51,118 nucleotides of DNA. Origin: Conidiobolus incongruus B7586 (Eukaryota > Entomophthoromycota > Entomophthoromycetes > Entomophthorales > Conidiobolaceae). The stretch lies in contig JNEM01014850.1 of assembly GCA_000697335.1 (NCBI GenBank), positions 1 through 51,118 of the forward strand. The letters run 5' to 3'. Shown here in pieces: positions 43,901 to 48,191 of this stretch; the first letter of the stretch is position 1; every line of letters begins with the position of its first letter. Position numbers and translations under genes: made by a program. Under the pieces are notes generated by a model. The model ran no database searches, had not been told where the DNA came from, and saw only the letters and a list, made by a program, of their open reading frames with translations.

Positions 43901-46562
43901 TTTGGACTTGGTTGGTGTTGTTTATGATGGAGGTGTTATTGCTACATCTCCTCGTCAGTTAATGCTTTCTCGCCTGCAAAATGTTGTTGAACACTTAAAG
44001 CCTGATTTCTTAAAATTGACACCTAACGTTGCATCACTTCTCAACAAGCAAAGAATCCCATTCGTCAAGAAACTGTTGGCCGGTGGTGAATCTCTTATTG
44101 GCACCGTCCTCAACCAATGGGCCCCTGAAAATCAACTGGTCAACTGCTACGGTCCCACCGAAGTCACTATTGGATGTACCTTTAATTTCAATGTCACCAA
44201 ACAAGATAAGACCTCCAATATCGGTAGTCTGCTGAGCAATTGTTCCGGTCTCATTATGAGCCTTGAAGAACCTTTCCAACCCGTCCTTCGTGGTGGTGTT
44301 GGAGAATTGTGTGTAGGTGGTCCTCTCGTCGCTAGGGGCTATTTGAATCGTCCCGACTTAACGGATGAGAAATTCATCAAATATACCATCAACGGTGTCA
44401 CTGATCGTTACTATAGAACAGGTGACTTGTGTAGATTCAATCTCGATGGCACTATCGAATACCTTGGAAGATTCGACGATCAAGTCAAATTGAATGGTAT
44501 TCGTGTCGAACTTCAAGAAATCTCAAAGACTATCAACGGATGCTCCAGTGAATTCGAATCTAAGATTGTCGTTATCAATCATCCCGAATCCTCTAAGAAG
44601 GATTTGGTCGCTTTCATATATCCCAAAGACAAATTGTTCTCCAATCCCGATCATACTATCAATCTTTTGCGCCCCGGAGCTAAATTAATTGATGAAATGA
44701 GATCTATTGTATCTCAAGCAAAGTCCAAGCTTCCTGCCTATATGATTCCTTACCATTGGATCTCTGTTGATTCCCTTTCCATCACTGCTAATGGTAAAAT
44801 TGATATGAAGAAACTCAAATATTTGTATGAATCTACCAAGCTCCAAGATATTATGGAAATGACATCTAGCTTCCAACCCGAAGTTGAATGTGCTAATCAA
44901 TGGGATGAAATCCAATTGATCATTAGAGAAGCCATCTCATCAGTCATTCCCATTGATCTTGATGTTGTCCAACCTACTACTCCCTTCGCCTCTATGGGTG
45001 TTGATTCCTTCAACGCCATCCGTGTTTCATCTCAATTGAGACGCAAAGGATGGGGTGTCAGCGTTGGTGACCTCCTCCAAGCCGGTTGTATTGCCACACT
45101 CAGCAAAGATTTAATGAGTTATCAGGGTAAAAAGTTTAATATTGTCGACGCTGGACATTTGATCCAAAATAGTTTGGATATGCAAAAATTCTACAATATG
45201 ATTGATCAACAGATGCGCATTGATTCCACTGATATCGAAACCATTTTACCCATTACTCCATCTCAAGAGCTCTATTTGAACGTCTACAAGTCTTCCCACT
45301 ACACTAAGGCTTCTTCCACATTTGGCTTGACCAGCTCCTCAAGATTAGATGCTTCCAAACTTGCTAATGCTTGGTATCAATTACAACAGAGACATGCCAT
45401 TTATAGAACTAGCTTTATGACCACTGGAAATCAACACTTCCCTCTAGTCCAAATTGTTTCCAGAACCCCTCAAGCTAAATTCATGGTTGAAGAAATTGAT
45501 TCTCAAGCTAATATGGAATCAATTTTAGAGCATTTCAACAATATCGAACTTCGTAAATTTGATTTGAAATCACCTCCTCTCAGTCTCAAGTTGCTTCAAT
45601 ACCAAGATCGCTCAGTTGCGCTCTTGAATATTATGCACGCTCTTTATGATGGTTACTCTATCAATGCTACATTCGATCAGTTAGAGCAATTGTATTCTGG
45701 CACTATCAAGTTCACTCCAGTGCCCTACAAGAATTTTGTCGATTACACCGTCTCTCTTCCCAAGGATGAACTCGAATTCTTCTGGAAGACTCGTCTTGCC
45801 AACATTTCTGAAATTCAGACATCTGATAATCGTTCTGAAGAACACACAAGTAAACTTTTCTTCCTTGACAAATCCTACAAATTCGATTCATCCAAGAGCC
45901 TTGAAGAGCGCTGTAGTCAACTTGGTATCACCCTTCAAGCCCTCATCATCGCTGCTTGGTCCCTTGTCCAGAGTCAACTTCGTCAATCCCCTGAGGTCTG
46001 CTTCGGTCTCTATAGATCCGGTCGACAATGCCCCATCGATGATATTGATCAAATGTTGGGCTCATGCGTCAACCTCTTACCCTTCAATATGGATGTCAGC
46101 GATACAGATCTTGTCGCACTAGCCAAATCCGTGCAACAGCACCTCGCTGTCGAAGGTAAGAACGAGCAGGTGAGCTTGAGTGAAGTCCATGACTGGACGC
46201 AATTCAAATCCCGTATCTTTGACATCGAACTCAATATCGTGAAAGTTCCTCATCTCACCCTTGCTGACGATACCATGAACTTCAACCCACTAGAAAACCA
46301 ACACACGGGCCGCATTCTTACCAGCTTCATCGTCCCACCCGACGCCATTTTGGAGCGCAGCGCCTCCGACTTCCAAATGGACACCTCCATCGCCAGCTGG
46401 AGTACCAATTACACGAAGTTGGTCGATCTCGAATTAGAGATTTACATCTATCGCGACGGCTTCACCAACACTATGGTCTATGATCCCACCGTTTTCGATT
46501 CCTCTACCGTCAACGATTTATTGACAAGATTTTTGGGATTTGTTGAGTCTATCCTCCAATAA
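25986..46562 (+). CDS. Hexamodular nonribosomal peptide synthetase, candidate siderophore synthetase
   Basis: One intronless frame of 6858 residues. Order read from motifs: half C, then six A-T-C modules, with no epimerase, methyltransferase, thioesterase or reductase. Each A domain has FTSGTTG, YGPTE, the YR(T/S)GD block and a Lys in (N/S/H)GK. Each T domain has its phosphopantetheine Ser (828, 1939, 3026, 4123, 5234, 6341). C1-C5 carry HHxLYDGW; the last C has MHALYDGY and a divergent start, as in fungal terminal C domains that release products by cyclisation. Collinear logic predicts a cyclic hexapeptide made in the cytosol. Six exact ATCWGATAA elements upstream and an ARN/SIT-type transporter gene on the same strand argue for a siderophore, possibly ferrichrome-like, although known ferrichrome synthetases have three or four A domains. 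A hydroxyornithine-forming monooxygenase is not in the window. An unrelated cyclic peptide is the alternative. NRPS call certain; siderophore role moderate. Confidence 0.97.
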   Translation: MTITENPQSHQIIGQEASYYDANKDAGSTIQYEELTKVTKFPKLSNQSSELESYQRIDSSVPVTISEPSVKSLVGQILLSYLRVMQTYVDTDADEIVVGMNDYTKPETTKIIPQQIKLKWDSPSDIVSNCVTKLNQISHFDHLNLDISLSDFTDLLLIIDQFDTFTNDHSINQILERFPKSNVLVYVNIAKISEINLVVYYSTRVMASQDAYYFINYLLEHLQQSLKTPEKLFQQYEFSTDLLSIQAGSEPQGHPLPNVKFAYEWVEHYAKDPEHKDKLAIRFLESVQPLEFRTVTYSEFYEWSNQIANKFQSMGVSIEKPIGVCLPKSPIFYVLILSIFKAGCVYVPMDPDTPLERQKFIAQEAEVQFVISDIFYDNEIQVFSSAEFDRVNLNDFSTEFKKPLGLTPENLAYIIFTSGTTGKPKGVMVQHNNLVQSMIAFGPTLPDLKNANYLQFATCTFDVSICDTVLTLGYGSCISTSSKSLLLSRLEQVLNLLEITHLELTPSVASMVKRSNLPNVRSFMTGGECITQSIIQEWAKEPTVLQNSYGPTEVTISCTINCNLTESASMTNIGYPLANCSVYILSPDLKPVIRGTVGELFFGGPLVARGYLKRPDLTAERFINYEFNGICERLYRTGDLARMNADGSLEYLGRKDTQVKINGVRIELDEISNTIVKPLEKASSATIVVQFPDHSTKELISFIYLEQFDTEKLQIAHDMEWCQAQIPKIMEYASEQLPRYMVPHFIFPITQFPITSSGKADINKLKDVVLSMGRESSIQKFSSYLPRDTTEIWSDRELELRKVVVEISGVSEMMIRPTTSLFQLGLDSLNLVKLANAVDPKGQSVTIVDIMQLGTIRRIAAKLDTTVEKSQVKTFDLDEFQSRVKRTIINKYFGMDGAQVESILPCTPLQEGMIALTMSSTSMDYINTDFYKLSTEINVDKLHNAWLAVSEKEPILRTGFCFPTADSECTQVVWSSKAFNLDFNTYKVQNQNEMDVIIETVKSNIFSNLLLAIPPISVNVIEFNDEKWMVTTIHHALYDGWSISLLLGDVQQAYLDKLSPVTLGNFGQFVEYILNRDTVAEQKYWSTVMQGVTPTMFPSLIAGEKNKGEIVKSFTTKLISKYHIDDLSVKSKELLTTPQAFGQLAWAKLLAGYASQIDVVFYQVLSGRTLPLDNIDNLRAPCFNTVPVRVQFNNNSHKSVIDQIHRSNVANLSNVHTPLSDILKWSGMGPNQPLANSMFLFQNFNPALENHANLWQETDNWTTFDDALVVQLHVLESGQLMWQLTSPSNIMSEDQLNMTIRQLERMFQNIFEELDGRALDTGFDIEKDYVEIGEFDKDQIYSVIPATMKGLIPEGENWFMHSYVENHARNTPDKPALRFLEEFGTPSKIVTYSYSELNAWANRIAHFIMTKDFQLGECLAVCIPKSPLWLATELAVSKVGCTYVPLDPDAPLDRHDYMVQETRARFVLIDKSLEEHFSNSVNKNVEFVVVNNHANEALINSMSSQNIGHREGHHMDQVAFIIFTSGTTGKPKGVMVTHRNLAECVKSMRMNMPLDEPVNHLQFSTCTFDLSMGDTYSCWEVGGCLCTSYKDNLLTGLENVINELQITHCFLTPTVCSLIKRQNVPTIKYIITAGEPITREILNMWEKDNIIHNSYGPTETTIIMTTHPTITRAHGVGNLGFTFPSTCCYVMTTDGTDQILLKGQVGECIIGGSQITAGYLNQPELTAKKYFEFPKGSGKIVYRSGDLVRMNLDGTMECVGRIDTQIKLNGIRIEVEEINQRLVAQFPDSKFVTTLAKKQGLQTTQQLVTFMLIPASIDIGAEKESIQIVLYNLSVQDRVDQVKKFAQSVLPNYMVPQFIMPISKFPKTPNGKMDTRALLKLFDDIPVTDLTQRQGSQDLTTYEWTPTQLQLRSIISKINKLEESQIPPSATLFELGLDSILAIKLVQNLKEFGWNLKVLELMKLGTIEAISEHIDANADKVDNSLEVGKRYVNQVKERMMTGVESNVKDVYPCTPLQQGLIAITMAQDSFDYTHTYQLDLNSVDIAKLEKIWNQLLQSYDLFRTGFKWSQEFGKYCQILFNYEFSKLETEELDGDLNQIVQNERELVNQKLQSGEAPIHAKLVFNSATDSAHFMITLHHSLYDGWSIEMMYSDFEHLYNDEQIPQRNGFKSIVEYIYSLDSKSDATFWQSQLDGITLGQFPNIDNTKEISVSTTVQSRYTLTELQNYCKSFNVTPLALTQAAWSKVLSQYLGNSKVVFGQVFSGRTIPIDNVGEIFGPCFATLPCTLDLTKCSNNRDLVKLVHSNNQEIYDHLYTGLSDIAKSTNLNGAKLFDTLFLFQNFGTSEHRDLQWQDLDNSVDTDYNIIVEVDLVNDDLMWNLIANNGVLDQNSLTRLANQLELALTSILDKADSPINSIVDISKIDITDDLLSINKSPFEPNNNHFVDVELAHHWIEYHAANNSSNICVKYLADSQFSSDSPKSEDWSYSKINVYSNQIANYLKSKGVHKGDYIVVSLPRIPTFYSALLAVMKCGGVYVPVDFQVPEDRRRMLVEESGAKFVVTFDDIYPSGLVSGDVRMIYMNHYNTIKEIKQMEVNDLKVVDLKSSDLAYLLFTSGTTGKPKGVMVTHGNLVAAVGGFSHVLPVHPNTRSLQFANCSFDVHLLDTFLPWSVGGASCITDRGLMLNNMEFVIQTLGVTNCSLTSSVASLLDKSKLPNLEFITVGGENLSQQILDLWAPDNKLYNCYGPTEATIGCTVRPKVQKDDRTSNIGYLLHGCTGIILNSCNNDIMLKGGIGELCIGGTYVAKGYLNNNDLTSQKFVKLQTSQGVERFYRTGDLARFNSDGSIEFLGRKDFQVKINGIRIELEEISKVLETHDSIKSAHISYSKHPDFPKKELVGYILVKNLNKDLSQSDLAIVNREVDIVVNVVEFAKQKLPFYMVPKYLFVVNKLPMTINGKIDDRKLQHLYHSLSKSEILDLFNNLDTSDDSDDVWDDNSTKVRSIVSELTGVEVNAIKLGTSIFQLGMDSLSAVGLVNRLNTSERQISLFNLMKLSTVKAIADYFQDFDSKPDDTESPLEAYKRQLVEWESEMKFQFQSKLPQLNIAEIYPVTPLQEGMIFGTLSSSNGEYIISTTYKLASGIDLLKLNQSWTCVIQSHEILRTCFHMDSDDKLIQIVQNFNESNIHWKVSKAHSLEDIEIGVVEHRKDIESTLLKAVTPMRVSVYELNGDIYLLLTIHHALYDGWSLPLIFEDLFNYYHTSTIIQRPKFRQVVEYICAKDITKDKPYWQQRLEKFSSCTFPVLNGDKVDKIESIFVDYTSNVDWNLLTKASQQLKSTIMAITQLVWSKLLSQYTNDNSVVFYQVLSGRTLPIANLNQISGPCFNTVPCSVQLSNFTNAEIINEIHRNNVQVLDHLHTPLSAINQWMGYNQDSPLANTLFLYQVFNSTSTTVEKIWDEVRVHTDLDYNLILEVQKSEDDKLIWSLSTLSSVMTESHLKTIGKQLDYILMDFLSELMASNIILDKSVLSCVSPSVKTSLPSNDPMFMHSWLEHYAIETPHNIALEFIPFFNNADDVVIEKYTYEQFNQIANQIANILISKGVQVGDAVALGMPKCPMFYMSMLAITKSGGVYVPFDIEAPLDRQHYLIEESRSKVVLTVDSHYSVLKKSFSQQSLVIIALDSSNNKEELLQQSNENPNIVGLTPSHLAYILFTSGTTGKPKGVMVEHGNITESMHAFSKTLPSADHTKGLNFAQCTFDVCISDTLIPLLRGGTICSAPKELMLSRLQDVIRAFEATHIELTPSVAALVKRSELPSVKSFMNGGESITQSMINEWGPGGQILQNSYGPTECTISCTINCNLDIDASKSSIGKGLENTWIFVMDSSEVPNPVLKGCIGELCIGGPLVARGYLNRDELTKQKFIDYNYNGEIVRVYRTGDMVRLNDDNSLTYFGRSDTQVKINGIRIELDEITNTLAQFHSDFNVTTQYLSHPSQSKKKLVAFIHRMDINNLNAKADCEILDTEATETINQLFEFARSRLPPYMVPQFILEVNKIPITSSGKVDSKTLAALFTKLSSQQLVTQNQSDDNSKTLDQLSASERLVIDSVRQITDIDISVINPEMTIFQIGLDSLSVIKLASKLMQLNISIPVVTILQLRKITAIAAYIDGLSKQDAKFNDKGARFLESYKTQIQQLIQDKVDFNSYKLQEIYPCTPLQQGMVTASLSSDKNEYINCMYTKLPSNVNIDNWKSAWKHMIDSYPIYRTGFFVADNHDLAISQIVLSGDYFESCWHEITLTCRDELTDVVNMTRERVYNNLLMSLPPIQLSLIKTPTETLQVVTIHHSLYDGWSLDNTFTKINQLYNNHNIDEPIPFRDFVEYVYSTQECEFEQFWAKYLDGAYLTKFPNLDPLAPIDHTLPPNHLEVKSTVKLTEIQAFCKSNQTSPMSLAQATFAKLLSAYIGENDLMFGHVLSGRTAPVAGIEDILGPCFNTIPCRVQIPQDGTNSDLVKKIDEENFQSLKYLQTSLSNIQRWSKSNGQQLFDTLFIFQTAEMNDQVEGIKIEWHDLGDKSDPGYTLIVELQIESDDKLNWSLLAPAASLSMEHLKLMSLQLDAILKTMINEPETLASVPISNQFASTNDKNCTDHKLISVIAPRKDDMTPEVEYLHSWVEMSAEKHPDDIAIEFLYAKQSGQLPDQFDRWTYSQFNTKANQIANLLLASGLQLEEMVGVCVPKSPMFYASMIATSKSGACYVPIDPEAPVGRKSYFVEESGCKFVLTVSSLVKDFKDCLPEDRLIILDDAQVIQRLENQSVENPKVQNFTNINLAYIIFTSGTTGKPKGVAVTHKNVVQCISSMARVILTHSNSKVLQACACTFDVHICDTLLFWRVGATVCAVSKEDMLANIEHCMSTMNITRVGLTSSLLSLIDPAKVPTLESIDTGGELLSGQVLTKWCDRVQLSNCYGPTETTICSSIKPNLTTYVRPTNIGYVLDIASCYVLQPDTLQPTIWGGVGELCFGGDLVSRGYLNREELNATKFVDIDRDGVVDRIYRSGDMARLNYDGSIDYIGRIDNQVKINGIRIELEEISQSFLTLSPDLNAVALYINHPDFTKKQLVVMLTSKEPNLPISCQLIVDNPFYNELIPELLSKVKLVLPSYLVPQHILPITTIPITSHGKVNTNELKQLFGSIPKQELVKLAQAYDPSSNEDHDWTDIELQIRDLLALTCGIDKASIRVNSSIFELGMDSLSAIKFANSMKKQNLYISVPNIMRLATIAKISEFLLSQQDSESNGKLNDALAQTSEYLKELEHKMKAEISSKFGINKFKQTDQIYPCTPLQEAMIVSTLSSPNKEYINTTVMKLESTTDLAKLNEAWNQVINNQEILRTGFFFNSANQLCQAVINSLPSLTWQSVQITSKDELDQLVEANKTEVFDNLVALVPPIKFSIAKQLDEIFIIFTIHHALYDGWSLPLIFQNVIDAYNGKLLESPPSYKSAVEYILSIDNQASQFFWTNYLKDLVPTQFPSLLGSKVEENVAHELSYTSSVSMTELVSACKDLKVTPLALTQATWAKFLSFLVGERDVIFGNVLSGRTIPVEGIEKMTGPCFNTVACRVNLASASSNLDLVKSIHQNNNEILTYVHTPLHSVLKWIGSSSAMELFNTLFLFQNDTSETNTDIDLWNDVDGNGQINYDVSIEVVTAGDSLNWNIVCQSHITNKDSMEIWGKQLDYILRDLINNPGNDMNHLVSFPEGNVIEDLSLLSVDVPISPPGAYKYPFFHSGLEHFAQQKPDALALNFLSSISVDNKPEFTNLTYRELNAQANQIANWLIGNGLNVEDAIVMCLPRSPLSIATAFAISKAGGVYVAIDPEQPASRKNYIVEESRAKFVLTNQEFSEDFEPSINITDVVDLDAVMNDIHAQSDENPIVERLTPNNLSYMIFTSGTTGQPKGVEIEHHSLAEFIHYINQGTGFVEGFKAMNFANVTFDVHILDLVGVVYDGGVIATSPRQLMLSRLQNVVEHLKPDFLKLTPNVASLLNKQRIPFVKKLLAGGESLIGTVLNQWAPENQLVNCYGPTEVTIGCTFNFNVTKQDKTSNIGSLLSNCSGLIMSLEEPFQPVLRGGVGELCVGGPLVARGYLNRPDLTDEKFIKYTINGVTDRYYRTGDLCRFNLDGTIEYLGRFDDQVKLNGIRVELQEISKTINGCSSEFESKIVVINHPESSKKDLVAFIYPKDKLFSNPDHTINLLRPGAKLIDEMRSIVSQAKSKLPAYMIPYHWISVDSLSITANGKIDMKKLKYLYESTKLQDIMEMTSSFQPEVECANQWDEIQLIIREAISSVIPIDLDVVQPTTPFASMGVDSFNAIRVSSQLRRKGWGVSVGDLLQAGCIATLSKDLMSYQGKKFNIVDAGHLIQNSLDMQKFYNMIDQQMRIDSTDIETILPITPSQELYLNVYKSSHYTKASSTFGLTSSSRLDASKLANAWYQLQQRHAIYRTSFMTTGNQHFPLVQIVSRTPQAKFMVEEIDSQANMESILEHFNNIELRKFDLKSPPLSLKLLQYQDRSVALLNIMHALYDGYSINATFDQLEQLYSGTIKFTPVPYKNFVDYTVSLPKDELEFFWKTRLANISEIQTSDNRSEEHTSKLFFLDKSYKFDSSKSLEERCSQLGITLQALIIAAWSLVQSQLRQSPEVCFGLYRSGRQCPIDDIDQMLGSCVNLLPFNMDVSDTDLVALAKSVQQHLAVEGKNEQVSLSEVHDWTQFKSRIFDIELNIVKVPHLTLADDTMNFNPLENQHTGRILTSFIVPPDAILERSASDFQMDTSIASWSTNYTKLVDLELEIYIYRDGFTNTMVYDPTVFDSSTVNDLLTRFLGFVESILQ
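26193..26720 (+). other. NRPS N-terminal remnant of a condensation domain (C-lobe only)
   Basis: Residues about 70-245 align by eye with the second half of the internal C domains. LVGQILLSYL matches the AQxxWAKLL helix, IVVGMNDYT matches VFYQVLSGRT, and INLVVYYSTRVM followed by a helix matches the final strand-helix before each A domain. The N-lobe and the HHxxxDG site are absent, so it cannot condense and probably serves as a structural platform for A1. Confidence 0.65.
26760..30047 (+). other. NRPS module 1 (A1-T1-C1)
   Basis: A1: FTSGTTGKPKG at residue 416, FDVS at 461, NSYGPTE at 547, YRTGD at 635, GKAD at 758. T1 Ser828. C1 HHALYDG at 1034. Hand-derived pocket code D-V-C-E-M-G-S-I-S-K, almost the same as module 4. 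E278 and the overall pattern recall bacterial ornithine pockets (DVGEIGSIDK) but with Ser in place of Asp331. Borders are approximate. Confidence 0.8.
30048..33290 (+). other. NRPS module 2 (A2-T2-C2)
   Basis: A2: FTSGTTG at residue 1523, FDLS at 1568, NSYGPTE at 1653, YRSGD at 1742, NGKMD at 1870. T2 Ser1939. C2 HHSLYDG at 2138. Pocket code D-L-G-F-I-A-S-I-I-K, the most distinct of the six and apolar, suggesting a small or hydrophobic residue. Substrate not assignable. Confidence 0.75.
33291..36590 (+). other. NRPS module 3 (A3-T3-C3)
   Basis: A3: FTSGTTG at residue 2612, FDVH at 2657, NCYGPTE at 2742, YRTGD at 2831, NGKID at 2954. T3 Ser3026. C3 HHALYDG at 3235. Pocket code D-V-L-S-T-G-C-I-G-K, sharing DVL..GCIGK with module 6. 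Confidence 0.75.
36591..39930 (+). other. NRPS module 4 (A4-T4-C4)
   Basis: A4: FTSGTTG at residue 3707, FDVC at 3752, NSYGPTE at 3838, YRTGD at 3928, catalytic Lys4054. T4 Ser4123. C4 HHSLYDG at 4333. Pocket code D-V-S-E-M-G-S-I-S-K differs from module 1 at one position, so both probably load the same amino acid. The FMxGGE and CTINCNL stretches are also shared with A1. Confidence 0.8.
39931..43250 (+). other. NRPS module 5 (A5-T5-C5)
   Basis: A5: FTSGTTG at residue 4820, FDVH at 4865, NCYGPTE at 4950, YRSGD at 5039, Lys5164 in an unusual SHGKVN. T5 Ser5234. C5 HHALYDG at 5447. Pocket code D-V-C-G-D-G-C-I-C-K. FDVH and NCYGPTE place it with A3 and A6. Confidence 0.75.
43251..46562 (+). other. 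NRPS module 6 (A6-T6-terminal C)
   Basis: A6: FTSGTTGQPKG at residue 5923, FDVH at 5968, NCYGPTE at 6053, YRTGD at 6143, Lys6271. Pocket code D-V-L-K-L-G-C-I-G-K. T6 has GVDSF (Ser6341) instead of LDSL. The terminal C domain starts LPITPSQELYL instead of PCTPLQxGM and has MHALYDGY, with catalytic His6551 kept and the preceding His replaced by Met6550. This fits a releasing or cyclising C domain. Confidence 0.8.
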
Positions 46563-46624
46563 TTTTCTCAGTTTTTTCTTTTTATCTTTTTATCCTTAAT
46601 ATCTTTAAGATCTATTTTTACTAT

Positions 46625-46630
46625 AATAAA
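46625..46630 (+). other. Possible polyadenylation signal of the NRPS
   Basis: AATAAA 63 nt after the NRPS stop, after a T-rich stretch. Plausible, but of low information in AT-rich DNA. Confidence 0.35.
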
Positions 46631-46673
46631 AATTAAAATCAAACAAACTTTTATCAGGTTTGTTGTTTTGTAC

Positions 46674-46682
46674 TTATCTGAT
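46674..46682 (-). promoter_or_regulatory. ATCWGATAA match just downstream of the NRPS
   Basis: TTATCTGAT here is ATCAGATAA on the minus strand, about 112 bp after the NRPS stop. No divergent gene starts nearby, so it may be a chance match or a distal site. Confidence 0.3.
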
Positions 46683-47312
46683 TAAATTGAAAAAAATTTT
46701 AGACATTTAATATTACTATTCGTTAATTCAATTGTGATGTATTAAAATATATAGTCAACAAATTCAAACATGTCAATAAATTAATATGAGATGTACTTTT
46801 ATACTTATTAATCAAAAATCTATATATTAAATAATTATAACAAGTTTAAATCGAAGATTAACAGTAATTATTGAAAATTATATGGGAAATAATAATATTA
46901 GGTGATAACAAAAGATAACTTTCAAAATATTGACAATTATATCGTATAAAGATATTTATTATTCAAATACGCTTAATGATGCCCTTACCGTTAATATTAT
47001 ACTACTATATCTAGAGAAATATATCGTAATTAACAAAATGATGATATTACTTAGTTTTAATTTGCATAAAATTTGATTATTTACATGAAACAGATATATT
47101 TATCAAAACACTGATATTTTATAAGAGTAATTAGATTTTATATACTCAAATTTATGATGCATGAGAAATGTATAAAAATATAATTTTTTTTAAAAATGAA
47201 AAAATAATTAATGTAATTTTATCATGTATAAAATAAATTAAATCCGAAAATTAAATGAGGATAGAGAGGATTTAAACAATGTAATTGAATTGAAAATATT
47301 GCCAAAAATTGC
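46683..47312. other. AT-rich intergenic DNA
   Basis: No gene or repeat recognised between the NRPS 3' flank and the tRNA-Arg gene. Confidence 0.5.
47304..47308 (-). terminator. Pol III terminator of tRNA-Arg
   Basis: Five A on the plus strand give five T just beyond the tRNA 3' end on the minus strand. Confidence 0.5.
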
Positions 47313-47384
47313 GATTCCACCAGGGATCGAACCTGGAATCTCTTGATCCGTAGTCAAGCGCCTTATCCATTTGGCCATGGAACC
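47313..47384 (-). tRNA. tRNA-Arg(ACG)
   Basis: 72-nt cloverleaf on the minus strand. Acceptor GGTTCCA pairs with TGGAATC (one G-U pair), the D stem is GCC/GGC, and the anticodon stem is CTTGA/TCAAG around loop CTACGGA, giving anticodon ACG. The T arm is CCAGG-TTCGATC-CCTGG. There is no intron and CCA is not encoded. A34 would be edited to inosine to read CGU, CGC and CGA. Confidence 0.95.
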
Positions 47385-48191
47385 TTGCCATTTTCTCCAA
47401 ATAATTAATATAAACTATAGAACTTCCTATTAATTTTACTTGAAATCTAACTCTTAATATATTTTTTCTAACTTTTTATCATATATTACCCTCCATATTC
47501 TTTTACTAATATTTTTTTCATTTTTTTTATATTTAAATTCTTTAGTTTCTTTAATTTCTATTGATATTTTTTCACATTCTAATTTCAATTCCAAATTCTT
47601 AATAAATTAAATTTTAGTAATTTTAAGGATCATAAATTAAAACATTTCCTTCAATGTATTTTTATAAAATTTATTTAATATTCATCTGTATCTTGTCTAT
47701 TAATAAAATCCAATTTTATTACGTTAGATTTTTCTAATATTAAATATGTATTCAATATTTTATAATTTTATAACATTTTTACCTATATGAATAATCAAAA
47801 CTCCTAGCTCTAAATTAAGAATACATATAAATTAAAATTGTATTGGTATGCTGGATAAATTTTTGATTATTTAATATTAATTTCTATTTTAAAAGATTTA
47901 CATTGTTTATACAAACAATGATTAGTATATTAGATTTTAATTCACATTAAAATATTTTTTATTTTTATACTTATCCACTTTTATTCTTACATATCAAAGT
48001 CACAAGATTACAAAAATATTAGTTCAGCAACTAATAATCTCAACAATTGTCAAATGACTTAAATTTATTTGATTAATAATATGACATCATTAGTTCTCAA
48101 ATTACAAACTCAACTTCAATCTTATATAAATCACCAATATTTTCAAAGTCTTTTAATTAAATTTTAAATTTTTGAATAATAAAGAACAAAA
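47385..48191. other. AT-rich intergenic DNA
   Basis: It contains the 5' flanks of two divergent genes, tRNA-Arg and the hydrolase. No other feature is seen. Confidence 0.5.

Noticed and set aside
29096-46234. Many open frames of 60-193 codons inside the NRPS on both strands
   Set aside because: They overlap the 6858-codon frame, which carries continuous domain motifs; the smaller frames are shadows.
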